Of a DNA stretch of 64,000 nucleotides, positions 1-10,642 are shown in pieces. The stretch is from Plasmodium brasilianum. Its lineage: Eukaryota; Apicomplexa; Aconoidasida; Haemosporida; Plasmodiidae. How positions within the stretch are numbered: the stretch's first letter is position 1; each line of letters opens with the position of its first letter. A model generated the notes under the pieces. It had not been told where the DNA came from. It made no database searches and was given only the letters and a program-made list of their open reading frames with translations. Position numbers and translations under genes: made by a program. The stretch spans positions 3,027,501-3,091,500 of the forward strand of contig NC_090127.1 in assembly GCF_023973825.1 (NCBI RefSeq). The letters run 5' to 3'.

Positions 1-179
1 GTACGTGCGTATGTATATACATATAGTTGTTAGGCTCCAATCACGCATACTTAAAAGAAGGCGGAAATTCTCCCTTCATGTAGAGATTTCTACAACGACT
101 TAGATATAACCTATGTGTGAACAGTTTACTATACTAGCAAAAGTTTTTTCCTAATTCTTACATACAAAAGTATACTTCC

Positions 180-210
<31 letters not shown>

Positions 211-219
211 GCTTTAATA

Positions 220-495
220 TTAAAATGTTACGATAAAAATTACTACATGCATTTTGTTTGATGTTTCGCTGAGTGAGATGCTGCTTAACGATATTGTTTT
301 GTTTTAATTTATTTGTTTTGTGAATAGTGCATCAAGTAAACGTGCATGTCTATGTAAGCACACATATGTACTCTTTTTGTCTTAACCTAAAAATGTGGGG
401 TAAAAACGTACTCACTTGTAAACGACCATAGCAGGCATGCCATTTAAAATTTCTTTTACAAAGCTTGTAAAAACAAGGACAATGTTGTCCATCAT
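220..495 (-). CDS. Possible small two-exon hydrophobic protein
   Basis: I do not recognise this protein. Reading leftward from an ATG-ATG pair at 495-490, exon 1 (495-416) encodes 26 residues beginning MMDNIVLVF and stops at a consensus donor GTGAGT. An acceptor ending in GCAG at 282-281 opens exon 2 (280-220), which stays in phase and ends at TAA. The joined product is 46 residues with two hydrophobic stretches, so a small membrane protein is conceivable. Without splicing the frame stops right after exon 1, giving 27 residues. Only the splice signals, the phase match and the non-repetitive composition support it. A chance open frame is a real alternative. Confidence 0.25.
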
Positions 496-564
496 TTGTT
501 AAGCGACGGGGAAGCACAAATATGCAAATGTACATACATATGTACATACATATGTATATACTAA

Positions 565-613
<49 letters not shown>

Positions 614-1557
614 TAGTAGGAGGATCTTATTGGCACTCACTTTATTCTGACCCTACAGGAAATGCTGGTTTTGTTTTAATCGAAATTATTCCTTTCATCG
701 CTAGGGGTTGTAACATATTCTACAAATAACAACTGTGTTTAGTTACCTTTTTGTTATAGTAAATGTAAACAAGAAAAACAAAAAATAAACGATCGAAATT
801 TTTTTTTTTTTTACTTTTTAAAAATACATACATTTGTGCAAAAAAATACAATTTATATGACTTGTTCATGAAAAAGGGGGAAGAAAAAAAAAAAAAACTA
901 TGACAACTTGGGGATATATCTACAATTGGATTTGCTTTGCTTTTTCATAACATTTGTTTTCTGGTTAATAGTTTTTTAGCCTTTTTGCTTTTCTGTTTTT
1001 TCACTTTCTTTTTTTTTTTTTTGTTCCTTCCTTATTTTTTGCTTTTTTTTTTTTTTTTTTTTTCTTCTTTTTTGCTTCTTTTTTGCTTCTTTTTTGCTTC
1101 TTTTTTGCTTCTTTTTTGCTTCTTTTTTGCTTCTTTTTTGCTTCTTTTTTGCTTCTTTTTTGCTTTCATGTTTGTCAAGCTATGTATGCAAAACTCCTAA
1201 ACCTAGTAAACAGTTGAGAGCACTGTGGAACATGTACCAAGGAAAAAAAAAAATTATCTTCATGTGTAACTACATAACACGCTTGATAATTTTGCATATG
1301 ATATTGTTAACACATTAAAAATTGGTATATTGAATGTCCATTTAAATAAATCAAAAATGTGTATTAATAAATAAGTAAATGAGTAAGCTGTAAATGGAGG
1401 GGAAGGGGAAGGAGAATTATATAAGCTGTCTACAATATAACTGATGTTGAGTCCTTTTTTTTCAAAAAAAAAAAAAAATAATAAATAAAAATGCTCGCTG
1501 TCTTTTTAACTATAACATTAAAGTTAAGGGATAACTTGGGTAGTTTTTTCTTCTTTT

Positions 1558-1680
1558 TATTTCGTCATTTTGATTTCGTTATTTTGATTTCGTTATTTTG
1601 ATTTCGTTATTTTGATTTCGTTATTTTGATTTCGTTATTTTGATTTCGTTATTTTGATTTCGTTATTTTGATTTCGTTAT
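1558..1680 (+). repeat. 14-bp tandem repeat
   Basis: About nine near-perfect copies of TTATTTTGATTTCG, ending shortly before the 99-base poly-T run and about 300 bp upstream of the DPAP start codon. Confidence 0.85.
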
Positions 1681-1712
1681 TTTTATCTCATTTTTTCATC
1701 TTATTTTTTTAT

Positions 1713-1814
<102 letters not shown>

Positions 1815-1971
1815 CCCCTTTTTTTTCCTCTATTTTATAATACCGAAGAGTGCTTATTTCGTTGTTCATAACTTAAAATAGTGTATACATATCTATACAT
1901 TTATGTGCATAATATAAACATTGTTCTTGTTTTGTAACTATTGAAAATTTTCTCTTTTTCTAACAAAGTAA

Positions 1972-4339
1972 ATGATGAAATATTTATTATTTTTCTTTTC
2001 TTTTGTGTTGTTGGTTTGTCTGACGAAGGGAGACTTGCCTATACATGCCCTTATGGTACGCATCTTTTTAAATCCTTTTTGCATAACCGTGTACATGTCG
2101 AAAAAGATATAAATCGACGGGAGTGCGCATAATTAACCGCATATATACACGTCTATTAGGTAGAATTTCATTTGAGGCGTTGTTCACGTGAAGTTGCGTC
2201 TAGCGCGTTACATACACGTGTGAGGGAGGGAACCGGTTTCAACTCTTACTTTAAAAAAGTTGAGCATAATGATACTGGGACAGTACTCTCTCGGAATTAA
2301 CGAGATATATTTCTATTCCATTCTCTTCCGGCCTCTTCCTATGGTATCATTTCATTTCCTATTTTTTTTTTTTTTTCCTTGTTAAAGGGCGATGTAATTG
2401 GAGTGTGGGAAATTAAGGAAACAAAATCGATGAGTGAGCGGGCGGTACACTGTGGTGGGGGTATACCTAATCGGAATTTGGAAAACCTCAGTTCACGTAT
2501 GATAATGAAAAAATAAAAATGTACATGTAAAGCATGTATGGATAAGTAGTAGGAGATACTGCTACCCCTAGCGCTGCTGCTGCTGCTGCTGCTGATGGTG
2601 CTTCTACCGTTGCTACTCACTCTATTGCTTACGTTACTACTCATACTCGTATTACGCTAATACTACTATCGACAAGGAAAGAAGTACATAGTGCAGCTGT
2701 TGCAGTAGCATTTGTTCTAAAGTTATTATGCTATGTTATGATTTTTTTTTTTTTTTCCATGTACAAATGTACTAAAGATGACGTATTCCCCTTTTTAACA
2801 CCAACTTTACAGATTTAAAGGATTACGAAAAATTTTTAAAAAGAAAATATGGAAATATAAATAAAATATTAGTTAAGCTAACAATGGAAAAGATCAAAGT
2901 TGCAAATGAGACCAATCCAAGAAATAAGTGGACGTACCTTGCAGTAAGAAGTGTTAACAATAATGCAATTATCGGCTACTGGTAGGTGGAAGAAAAGAAA
3001 AGAAAAAATATAACACACGTTGTCAGTGCCTCAACTGATTAGAAGCATTTTTTTTATTTCTCTTTCTTTTTGACTTCCCAAAGGACGATGGTCTACGATG
3101 AAGGATTTGAAATAAGACTAAAGGGAAGAAGATACTTCGGTACGAATTACTATAAAGCATGTCAATGTGTAGCACTTAAGTTCGCGCACAAAATGAATGA
3201 ATACATAAGGATATGCGCAAAAACCTTGCATAGAAAAATTGCGCGCGGCCCATAGAGGTGCACATGAATTCACTTATATTATTTTTTTTTTTCTCGTTTT
3301 CTCTCTTTTTCTCTCTTTTTTTTCTGTGCTACCCATTTTATTAGGATTATTTAAATATGAAAAGAGACCTAGTGAAAGTTGTCCGGAAGCAATAGAAAGT
3401 AATAAACAGCAAATATATATGTATCCATTTGTCTAAGTTTATCACGATTGGACATTGTTGTACATTTCGCGCTTATCTGTATCACTAAATCATACATTTC
3501 AAAAAAACATGCTTACGTACTTACATTACTTCTGAACATGCAGATAAAAATGAAAAAGATTCGAGATGTTACAAAACTGATCCAACGAAAACACACATTG
3601 GGTGGGTTCTTGATGAACAAATTGAAGAAACGACAAGAGAAAAAAAATTCCAATGGGGTTGTTTTTATGGACAAAAGGATCAAAAGACGGATGTTTCAGC
3701 TTTCGTCATACATAACGAGAAGAAAATACCTGAGCATGATAACAACAACCTTGGGTAAGAAGCCCCCAAGGGGGTAAAAAAAAAAAAGGGGGAACACACC
3801 AATAGAGATATGGGCTCCTATATACGAACATACAAACATATATAAACATATATTAACATATATACATATATTTTTGTATGCATAGACACAGGTGCACTGC
3901 CTGTACATGGATCTCTGTAGTATCGTTTTTGTAATTTATTCACGTCCCTTCTACGTATATGGCGCTTCACCACCACTTCCTAACTACTTCTTTCCCATCA
4001 GGGGGGAGATCAAGTCCGAGGAGGAAAAAGGACTGAGTTTCTCAGTCCTCACACAGAGGGCTAATTACCAGAAGATAAGATTAGCCTTAGAAAAATTGTA
4101 TGGAAAGACAAAAACGAGTTTGGGTAAGTACTCTTGCCAATTGCATATTTAATTGTAGTCTTCTTTTTTTTTTTTTTTTTTTGCTGATTAATCATGCGCT
4201 AACAAATTAGTGGACTATAGTTGGCTAAAGGGTATCATGGCTTTGTCCCGGCGAAGCCGAAACGATAGCTTTTTGTATTATATATCACATAAATACATAT
4301 GTATGGGTAAGTGTATGTATACGTACACCTATATATATG

Positions 4340-4384
<45 letters not shown>

Positions 4385-5317
4385 ATAGCCAACATTTACG
4401 GAGATATAGGAGACAAGATATATGGATGCCACAAGCAAGATATTGTAAACCTGAAAATCCGATTGACCCTACCCAAAAATTTTACATGGGGTGATCCCTA
4501 TACTGATGAGAATTTTAATGAAGAAGTGGATGAACAGAGAGACTGTGGGAGTTGCTATTCCATATCAAGTGTATACATATTAGAGAAACGATTTGAAATA
4601 ATGTCTTGGAAAAAATATAAAAAAAAAATAAATATTCCAAAGTTGTCATACCAATCTGTTATTAGTTGCTCTCCATATAATCAGGGATGTGATGGTGGGT
4701 TTCCTTTTCTTGTTGGAAAGCATATGTATGAATTCGGAATACTGTCAGAAAGTTTAATGAAATATGAAAATAATGATACTGTTAAATGTAAGATGAATAT
4801 AGGAACATATAATTCATCTTATTTTTATGGTTATTATAAAAATAAAACTGATGATATATTCTATGCTTCTAACTATAATTACATAAATGGATGTTATGAA
4901 TGCTCAAATGAATATGATATGATGAATGAAATTTTAATGAATGGCCCTATAGTAGCAGCTATTAATGCAACTCCACAACTGTTAAATTTGTATAATCTAA
5001 ATGACAAAAATATAGTTTACGATACTGTAACTAATGAAAACCAAGTATGTGATGTACCAAATGAAGGATTTAATGGATGGCAACAAACAAACCATGCAAT
5101 TGCAATTGTTGGATGGGGAGAACAAACAGATGAAAATAATAAACTTGTTAAATATTGGATTATAAGAAATACTTGGGGTAATAAATGGGGGTATAAAGGT
5201 TATCTCAAATTTCAGAGAGGCATCAACTTGGCGGGCATTGAATCCCAAGCTGTCTTCATCGATCCAGACTTCTCGAGGGGACGACCCAAGGAGCTCCTAG
5301 CAAAGCAGCAAGCGTAA
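1972..5317 (+). CDS. DPAP2: Dipeptidyl aminopeptidase, cathepsin C-like (DPAP, probably DPAP2)
   Basis: Papain-family (C1) exopeptidase that removes N-terminal dipeptides; Plasmodium DPAPs act in the secretory or vacuolar system. I resolve nine exons with matching phases: 1972-2055, 2388-2496, 2813-2981, 3084-3139, 3345-3398, 3544-3754, 4002-4123, 4211-4306 and 4389-5317, giving 609 residues. Residues 1-20 form a signal peptide (MMKYLLFFFSFVLLVC). Residues about 29-230 match the cathepsin C exclusion domain (GVWEIKET; WTMVYDEGFEI; HIGWVLDE; QWGCFYG). The mature protease starts near LPKNFTWGD. Catalytic residues are Gln351, Cys357 (CGSC), His537 (TNHAIAIVGWG) and Asn562 (RNTWGNKWG), all intact. 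The tandem GCT/TGC run near 2570-2590 lies in intron 2. The exon 5 donor (A|GTAATA at 3399) is the least certain boundary. Choosing DPAP2 over DPAP1 or DPAP3 rests on remembered synteny, not alignment. The start could be either of two adjacent in-frame ATGs (1972 or 1975). Confidence 0.92.
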
Positions 5318-5794
5318 CACGTGAGAAGTAAGAGGTACAAAGTGAAACGTGAAAAATGAGACGTACGAAGGGAGACTTTAAGTATGTGAACCACATAGTG
5401 CAGAGTTAAAAAATGAGTAAGGCAAAGCATAGGACTACATCTTTTGAAACTTAAAAACGGAAGAGTTGCACGTTATAGAAGTGGTGGGGTGTGTGCAGGT
5501 AATTAGAAAATGAAAAAAGTCAAAAAAATGGTAAGTTTGGTTGGATGAAAAATAGAAGACAGCTTCCTCTTGCCACTTGCATTTACGCCTCCTACAGGTA
5601 CAGGCTGCACAATATAATTGACAAAGAGACTCATTTAAATATACCATTTTTGTAAAAAAAACAAAAAAAATAGCATTACTACGCTGTGCTCCAAAATGAT
5701 GAAGAAGATTATATATTTTTAAAATACAAACTCTGGGGGGCACGGGCGGAGCACCTACGCCTTAATTTAGCACCTCACATATGGATAAATATGC

Positions 5795-5975
5795 ATATAT
5801 ACAAAAATGAATAAATATATATATATATGTATACAAAAATGAATAAATATATATATATATACAAAAATAAATAAATATATATATATATACAAAAATAAAT
5901 AAATATATATATATATACAAAAATAAATAAATATATATATATATACAAAAATAAATAAATATATATATATATGTA
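5795..5975 (+). repeat. 24-bp tandem repeat
   Basis: About seven copies of a unit made of (TA)n followed by ACAAAAATAAATAA, with the first copies varying (GTATACAAAAATGAATAA). It produces false Tyr/Ile/Phe-rich open frames on the minus strand. Confidence 0.85.
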
Positions 5976-6298
5976 TACGTGTCGCTCTTTTCCACTGTGC
6001 CATGTTACTATTTTCCTATTCTGTTTTTTTTTTTTTTTTTAGCTGTTACTTATATACATTAAACATTGCTGACAATTTGGTTTTTGAGAGCCCATATATA
6101 AGAGAAGCACCATTAATATTGCATACTGTATATATGTATGTATCTACGTATATACATGCGAAAAGTACATGCATACGTACACGCATAAATACATATATAT
6201 ACATATATACATATATATATGAATATATTCTTATATGCATAGTGTTACCCTCCCAAACAGCAGGAATTAAAATTCTTCTTTTTAACTTTCTCGCTTCT

Positions 6299-6337
<39 letters not shown>

Positions 6338-6590
6338 CGTTTATTACTTTTTAATTTAGCATTACAATGAAAAATATTGTTTTTTGAATGTATATAGTAA
6401 TTTTTTTTTTTTTTTTTTTTTTTTATTCTTGGTTTTCACTGCCTTTATTTCTTCCTGTTTTCGTACATGTATTATTCTTGTAGTGTCGTTATGAGCAATA
6501 TCCTCATGCGTACATGGTATGAATGTATTTTGTGAGCATGTTTTATGTATGCATTATATATACATATAAGTATAAACATATATATTTATG

Positions 6591-6890
6591 TTGATATATG
6601 TTGATATATGTTGATATAAGTTGATATATGTTGATATATGTTGATATATGTTGATATATGTTGATATAAGTTGATATATGTTGATATATGTTGATATATG
6701 TTGATATATGTTGATATAAGTTGATATATGTTGATATATGTTGATATATGTTGATATAAGTTGATATATGTTGATATATGTTGATATATGTTGATATATG
6801 TTGATATAAGTTGATATATGTTGATATATGTTGATATATGTTGATATAAGTTGATATATGTTGATATATGTTGATATATGTTGATGTACG
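6591..6890 (+). repeat. 30-copy decamer array with higher-order order
   Basis: Thirty consecutive 10-bp copies of TTGATATATG. A variant, TTGATATAAG, begins at 6611, 6661, 6711, 6751, 6801 and 6841, so the array is built from 40- and 50-bp blocks. The last copy degenerates to TTGATGTACG. It lies about 480 bp upstream of the UTP11 start. Confidence 0.95.
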
Positions 6891-7362
6891 AATTAAAAAA
6901 ATTAAAATTTTTTATTTTTTACAAACGGAGGGTATATAAGTAAAACTGTTTTAGTGATAAGGTTTATGAAAAATAAAGCAATTTATGCGAAACTTTTTTT
7001 AATTTTTTAATTTTTTTTTTTTTTTTATTTTATTACAAGAGAAAGGCAACAATTAAGGGGGCATATATATACATATATATGTATATATAATAAGTATATC
7101 ACACGGCTTTAAGCGGCTTGTGTAATCGGCAAGCGGGTTTGCTACAAGAACAGATTCTGTGAGGGAGAAGTAGTACATTCATACGTGCGTACACGTACCT
7201 AATTAACGACATATGCACATACGTACATACATCCATACATTCGCGTATGTATGTCTGTATTGATATATGTACGCACATACATATTTACATACAGCGGCCA
7301 GTCCCATTTGTGCGTGAGCTAGCAGTAGTGACCACTGTGGAGAAGGGGTTTTCCCTACGAAG

Positions 7363-8006
7363 ATGTCGAGCTACAAAAATGTAATTCCGAGGAGGAGCTA
7401 CCTGGAAAGGGGGCAATCAAAGAATAGACTACATTTGGGAGAAATTGAAAAAAAGGTTGACTATAAAAAAAGAAGAGAAATATACAAGAAAAAAAAAAAA
7501 TTGAAAATGTGTTGAGGGAAAAAATTATGAGGAAAAACCCTGATGAATTTCATACAGGTATGGTTCATTCACGAATAAAAGAAAATGATAATATATTAAT
7601 AAAAGAAGAAAAAGTTTTAAAAGAGGAAATAAAATTAAAAAATAAAAGAGGTTTATTAAATCAAAAAGTAAATTATTGTTATAAGAAATTAAAAAAAATT
7701 AATAAAATTATTAACAACTTTCGTATATGTGTACCGTTAAGATATGTTTTTAATAATTCCCATGAAATATTTAATGAAAATGAACAGAAACAAATATTAT
7801 CAACAGACGATAAAAAATTAAAAAAAGTAAGTGAACTTAATCAAAAACGATATAATACTTTAATTAATGCCAAAAAAAATATATTAAAGTGTATAAGAAA
7901 TTTGGAAAATAAGTACGTATCAACATATAGAAATATTGATGGGTATACTGTAAAGAATTTAAAAGGAAACACGCCTTACCGCTTTTATGCCCCGCGCTTC
8001 CGATGA
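7363..8006 (+). CDS. UTP11: U3 snoRNA-associated protein UTP11 (frameshifted in a poly-A run)
   Basis: Component of the small-subunit processome that matures 18S rRNA in the nucleolus. The N-terminal frame starts at ATG 7363 (MSSYKNVIPRRSYLERG) and carries the family pattern HLGEIEKKVDYKKRREIYKKK. After the 12-base A run at 7489-7500 this frame stops at 7513. The adjacent frame continues at once with ENVLREKIMRKNPDEFHTGM, the hallmark 'KNPDEF' block of UTP11, and runs to the TGA at 8004-8006 (ending PYRFYAPRFR). One extra A, or two fewer, in the run would join both parts into about 214 residues, slightly shorter than the human protein (about 253). The interruption is most likely a homopolymer length error; a true slippery site or pseudogene is less likely because both halves remain well conserved. 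Confidence 0.87.
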
Positions 8007-8149
8007 GGGAAAAAAGAAAAGAAAAGTTGTTTGCTCAAACAAGCGCAACGGGGCGTACCTATGCCACTGGGGCACATAACTACAAGTGCACGTTTCGAGC
8101 TCCCCGCAGTCCGGTACACTGCTACTACCTAACCGAGCATTTGGTTGAA

Positions 8150-8433
8150 TGTTTATATGGTTGTATGATAATATGGTAATATGGAAAAATGTTTATATGG
8201 TAATATGGTAAAATGTTTGTATGGTAATATGGTAAAATGTTTATATGGTAATATGGTAATATGGTAAAATGTTTGTATGGTAATATGGTAAAATGTTTAT
8301 ATGGTAATATGGTAATATGGTAAAATGTTTGTATGGTAATATGGTAAAATGTTTGTATGGTAATATGGTAAAATGTTTGTATGGTAATATGGTAAAATGT
8401 TTGTATGGTAATATGGTAAAATGTTTGTATGGT
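8150..8433 (+). repeat. 24-bp tandem repeat (with 33-bp variants)
   Basis: Copies of GTTTGTATGGTAATATGG followed by TAAAAT, some with an extra TAATATGG block. It lies in the UTP11 3' flank and gives false repeated open frames on both strands. Confidence 0.85.
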
Positions 8434-9007
8434 CATGTTTTTATATTATCGTATTTTATTATTTTATTTTTTTTTTTTTGTTCCCCTTTTTTCCCACGCC
8501 CCAAAATATCTGTTTGGGCATTTACTTACAAAAACATACGTATATATATGTACATTATACAATGTATTCATGAATGCATGAACTGAACCCCAACGCGTAT
8601 GAACATATCTCCCCGCTTTACAATATTTTAAATAAACTGATTAAATGAAAAAGGAAAAGGAGTACACTATGTACTTATTAAATCATATGCAATGTGTGAA
8701 AAAAAAAAAAAAAAAAAAAAAAAAGAAAAAAAGAAACGAATAAAGTAATTAAGCCATAAGGCAATAAAGCAATGAATTAATATAAATATTTCTCGCCCCT
8801 TATATGCTATAAAAATAATGCTTTTCTTGATTTAATTAAATAGTAATGTGCATAAGTTTTGTGAAAATGTGAAGAGAGTTAAATGGAGTTTCTTCTGCGA
8901 TATGTTAAAAAACTAATGGGATAACACAGAACGGTCGCATAAGTACTCGGATATATATATATGTACGAACTTACACATGTATGTATGAATATAAGTCCAT
9001 TAGAAAG

Positions 9008-9070
9008 ATGGGCGAGTTTTGTACCTACCCCTCTTCATTCGCTAATGGAAAAATTCCAACGTTAGAGTAA
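9008..9070 (+). other. Upstream open reading frame, 20 codons
   Basis: ATG at 9008 opens a frame beginning MGEFCTYPSSF and ending in TAA at 9068-9070, two bases before the ATG of the tRNA endonuclease gene at 9073. It is in a different frame from that gene. It could be a regulatory uORF, or the true N-terminus if a small indel were present. Confidence 0.35.
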
Positions 9071-9072
9071 AA

Positions 9073-9714
9073 ATGAAAATTATATATGAATATAAAAAAG
9101 AGTATTATGAGTTGTTGCTTAACGAAGAAAATGTTGATGATAATGTTATAGAGTGTATTGAAAAAAACTCAAATAAATGTGATTATGATATATCACCATA
9201 TGTTGAAGAAATGAATACAGATTTACTAAATTTTGAGCAATTTATCTGTTGCAAAAAAAAGAGAAAAGGACGAAATGGCAAAAGGGATGGCACTATTAAA
9301 CTTAATGATAAATATGACGAAAATGAAGAATATGATGAAGAGGGGGGCATACGCTCGTGTGATATTACCAATAGAAAGATATACTTGAAATATAAAATAT
9401 ATTTCGAAAGGAAGAATTATCTTGTTAAGCAAGGTGATATATATGGAGCTGATTATTTATTATACGTAACAAAGGAAAAATACACACATTCCCTTTATGC
9501 CGTTTATTTTATAAAAAAGCATAATGTATTTAGGGATTTAATAAGAATATTAAGATTAGTATGCACAATTAAAAAGAAGGCTGTTTTAATTTTACAGCGG
9601 GATACTGACTCTTCCGATATTTCCAATAACGTAGTTTTTGTGAAAGGGTATATATATAAAGAACTGGGGGAAAAAACTAAACAGAAAAAAGCGAAACAAA
9701 CTGGAGCAAAATGA
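9073..9714 (+). CDS. tRNA-splicing endonuclease catalytic subunit (SEN2/SEN34 family)
   Basis: Subunit of the nuclear enzyme that cuts introns from pre-tRNA. Protein of 213 residues, single exon. The C-terminal half holds the tRNA-intron endonuclease catalytic domain: YGADYLLYVT (conserved Tyr), then YTHSLYAVYF with the catalytic His, then LRLVCTIKKKAVLIL with the catalytic Lys. These match the Y-H-K triad and 'GGD(Y/F)LVYP...H...GRLGT..KK' pattern of SEN2/SEN34. A Lys/Asp/Glu-rich low-complexity insert at residues about 60-95 separates the N-terminal part from the domain, as is common in Plasmodium. I cannot tell SEN2 from SEN34; the small size and N-terminus favour neither. A uORF ends two bases upstream of the start. 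Confidence 0.75.
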   Translation: MKIIYEYKKEYYELLLNEENVDDNVIECIEKNSNKCDYDISPYVEEMNTDLLNFEQFICCKKKRKGRNGKRDGTIKLNDKYDENEEYDEEGGIRSCDITNRKIYLKYKIYFERKNYLVKQGDIYGADYLLYVTKEKYTHSLYAVYFIKKHNVFRDLIRILRLVCTIKKKAVLILQRDTDSSDISNNVVFVKGYIYKELGEKTKQKKAKQTGAK

Positions 9715-10642
9715 AAAGAAACAAAACATATTGGAACAAAACAATATGATACATAAGTGCATGTTCTATGATATTTTTGCAAAACCTGTTTTATAGCTGC
9801 ATTTTTTTTTTTTTTTTTATTATTATTGCTATGTGTTAATGCTGTATCTTTTTTTTCTTTTTTTCGTTCTGTTATACTTAAAATATTCCACCTTTGCTTT
9901 ACAATATCAGCCTTAAAATGAATACGTAGATACGTGTTTGAATACATATGGTTATATAATACTGTAAAATTTACATGTTTGCGTATTTTGTAGCTAGAAT
10001 AAAAAAGACTAACTATTGTCAATCCAATTTACCCACGTTTTTACAATTTTGCAGAAAAAAAAGTGGACTGAAAAATAGATAAAAAATTGTATGCATTGTT
10101 GCATAAGCGCATCATACAACTATTTTGATACGTATTCCAAGGAATACATGAAAATATTTAAAAAAAAGTATTCGAGTTTGCTACTCGTTCTTATCGTATG
10201 TATGTAACTTTCATTTCAGCAACGTACCGATGTGTAATTATTTTAATTTTGTTCTATTCCTATTCCTATTCCTGTTTCCATTTACATTTCCTCTTTCTCT
10301 TTCTCTCTCTCTTTCTCTCTCTGTTTTTCTTTCTCTTTTTCTTTCTCTTCGTTATTCATTTTAACCTTTCGTGCAACAATATATATCTTCTGTGGCCATC
10401 AAAATTTTTTGTAACAATTAGCTAAATTGGGAAAAAAAAAAAAAAAGAAATTTCATACATATATATATATACGTACAATGGGTTAACAGGTGGAATTGTC
10501 GAAAAATTATGAAAAGTTCGCATGAACAGGTCAGATTTTTTTTTTTTTTTTTGCTTCATTCTTTTGTTTCATTTTTTTGTTTCATTTTTTTGTTTAATTT
10601 CTTTTTTTTTCTTTTTTTTCTGTAAAAACTTACCGCAGCACG
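9715..10642. other. Intergenic region
   Basis: AT-rich spacer with short poly-T/poly-A runs and CTTTCTCT-type pyrimidine repeats at about 10285-10350, plus short TTTTTTGTTTCA repeats at 10555-10600 just before the methyltransferase gene. No gene seen. Confidence 0.7.

Larger units (their letters stand above)
5318..7362. other. Intergenic region with repeats and a GC-richer island
   Basis: No gene assigned. A GC-richer stretch at about 5540-5640 has short open frames on both strands (for example + frame MKNRRQLPL from 5547, and - frame MSLFVNYIV) that I cannot decide between. After it come a 24-bp (TA)/ACAAAAATAAATAA array (about 5795-5975), poly-T at 6300-6337 and a 30-copy decamer array (6591-6890). 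7070-7300 is AT-rich with many TACGTA/ATGTAT motifs, probably UTP11 5' UTR and promoter. Confidence 0.6.
8007..9072. other. Intergenic region
   Basis: Holds a tandem array of units combining TAATATGGTAAAATG and TTTGTATGG at about 8150-8433, poly-A at 8700-8724, and AT-rich spacer. A 20-codon upstream open frame precedes the next gene (separate entry). No other gene seen. Confidence 0.7.

Noticed and set aside
5762..6003. Minus-strand Tyr/Ile/Phe-rich open frames
   Set aside because: They are translations of a (TA)n/ACAAAAATAAATAA tandem array in two overlapping frames.
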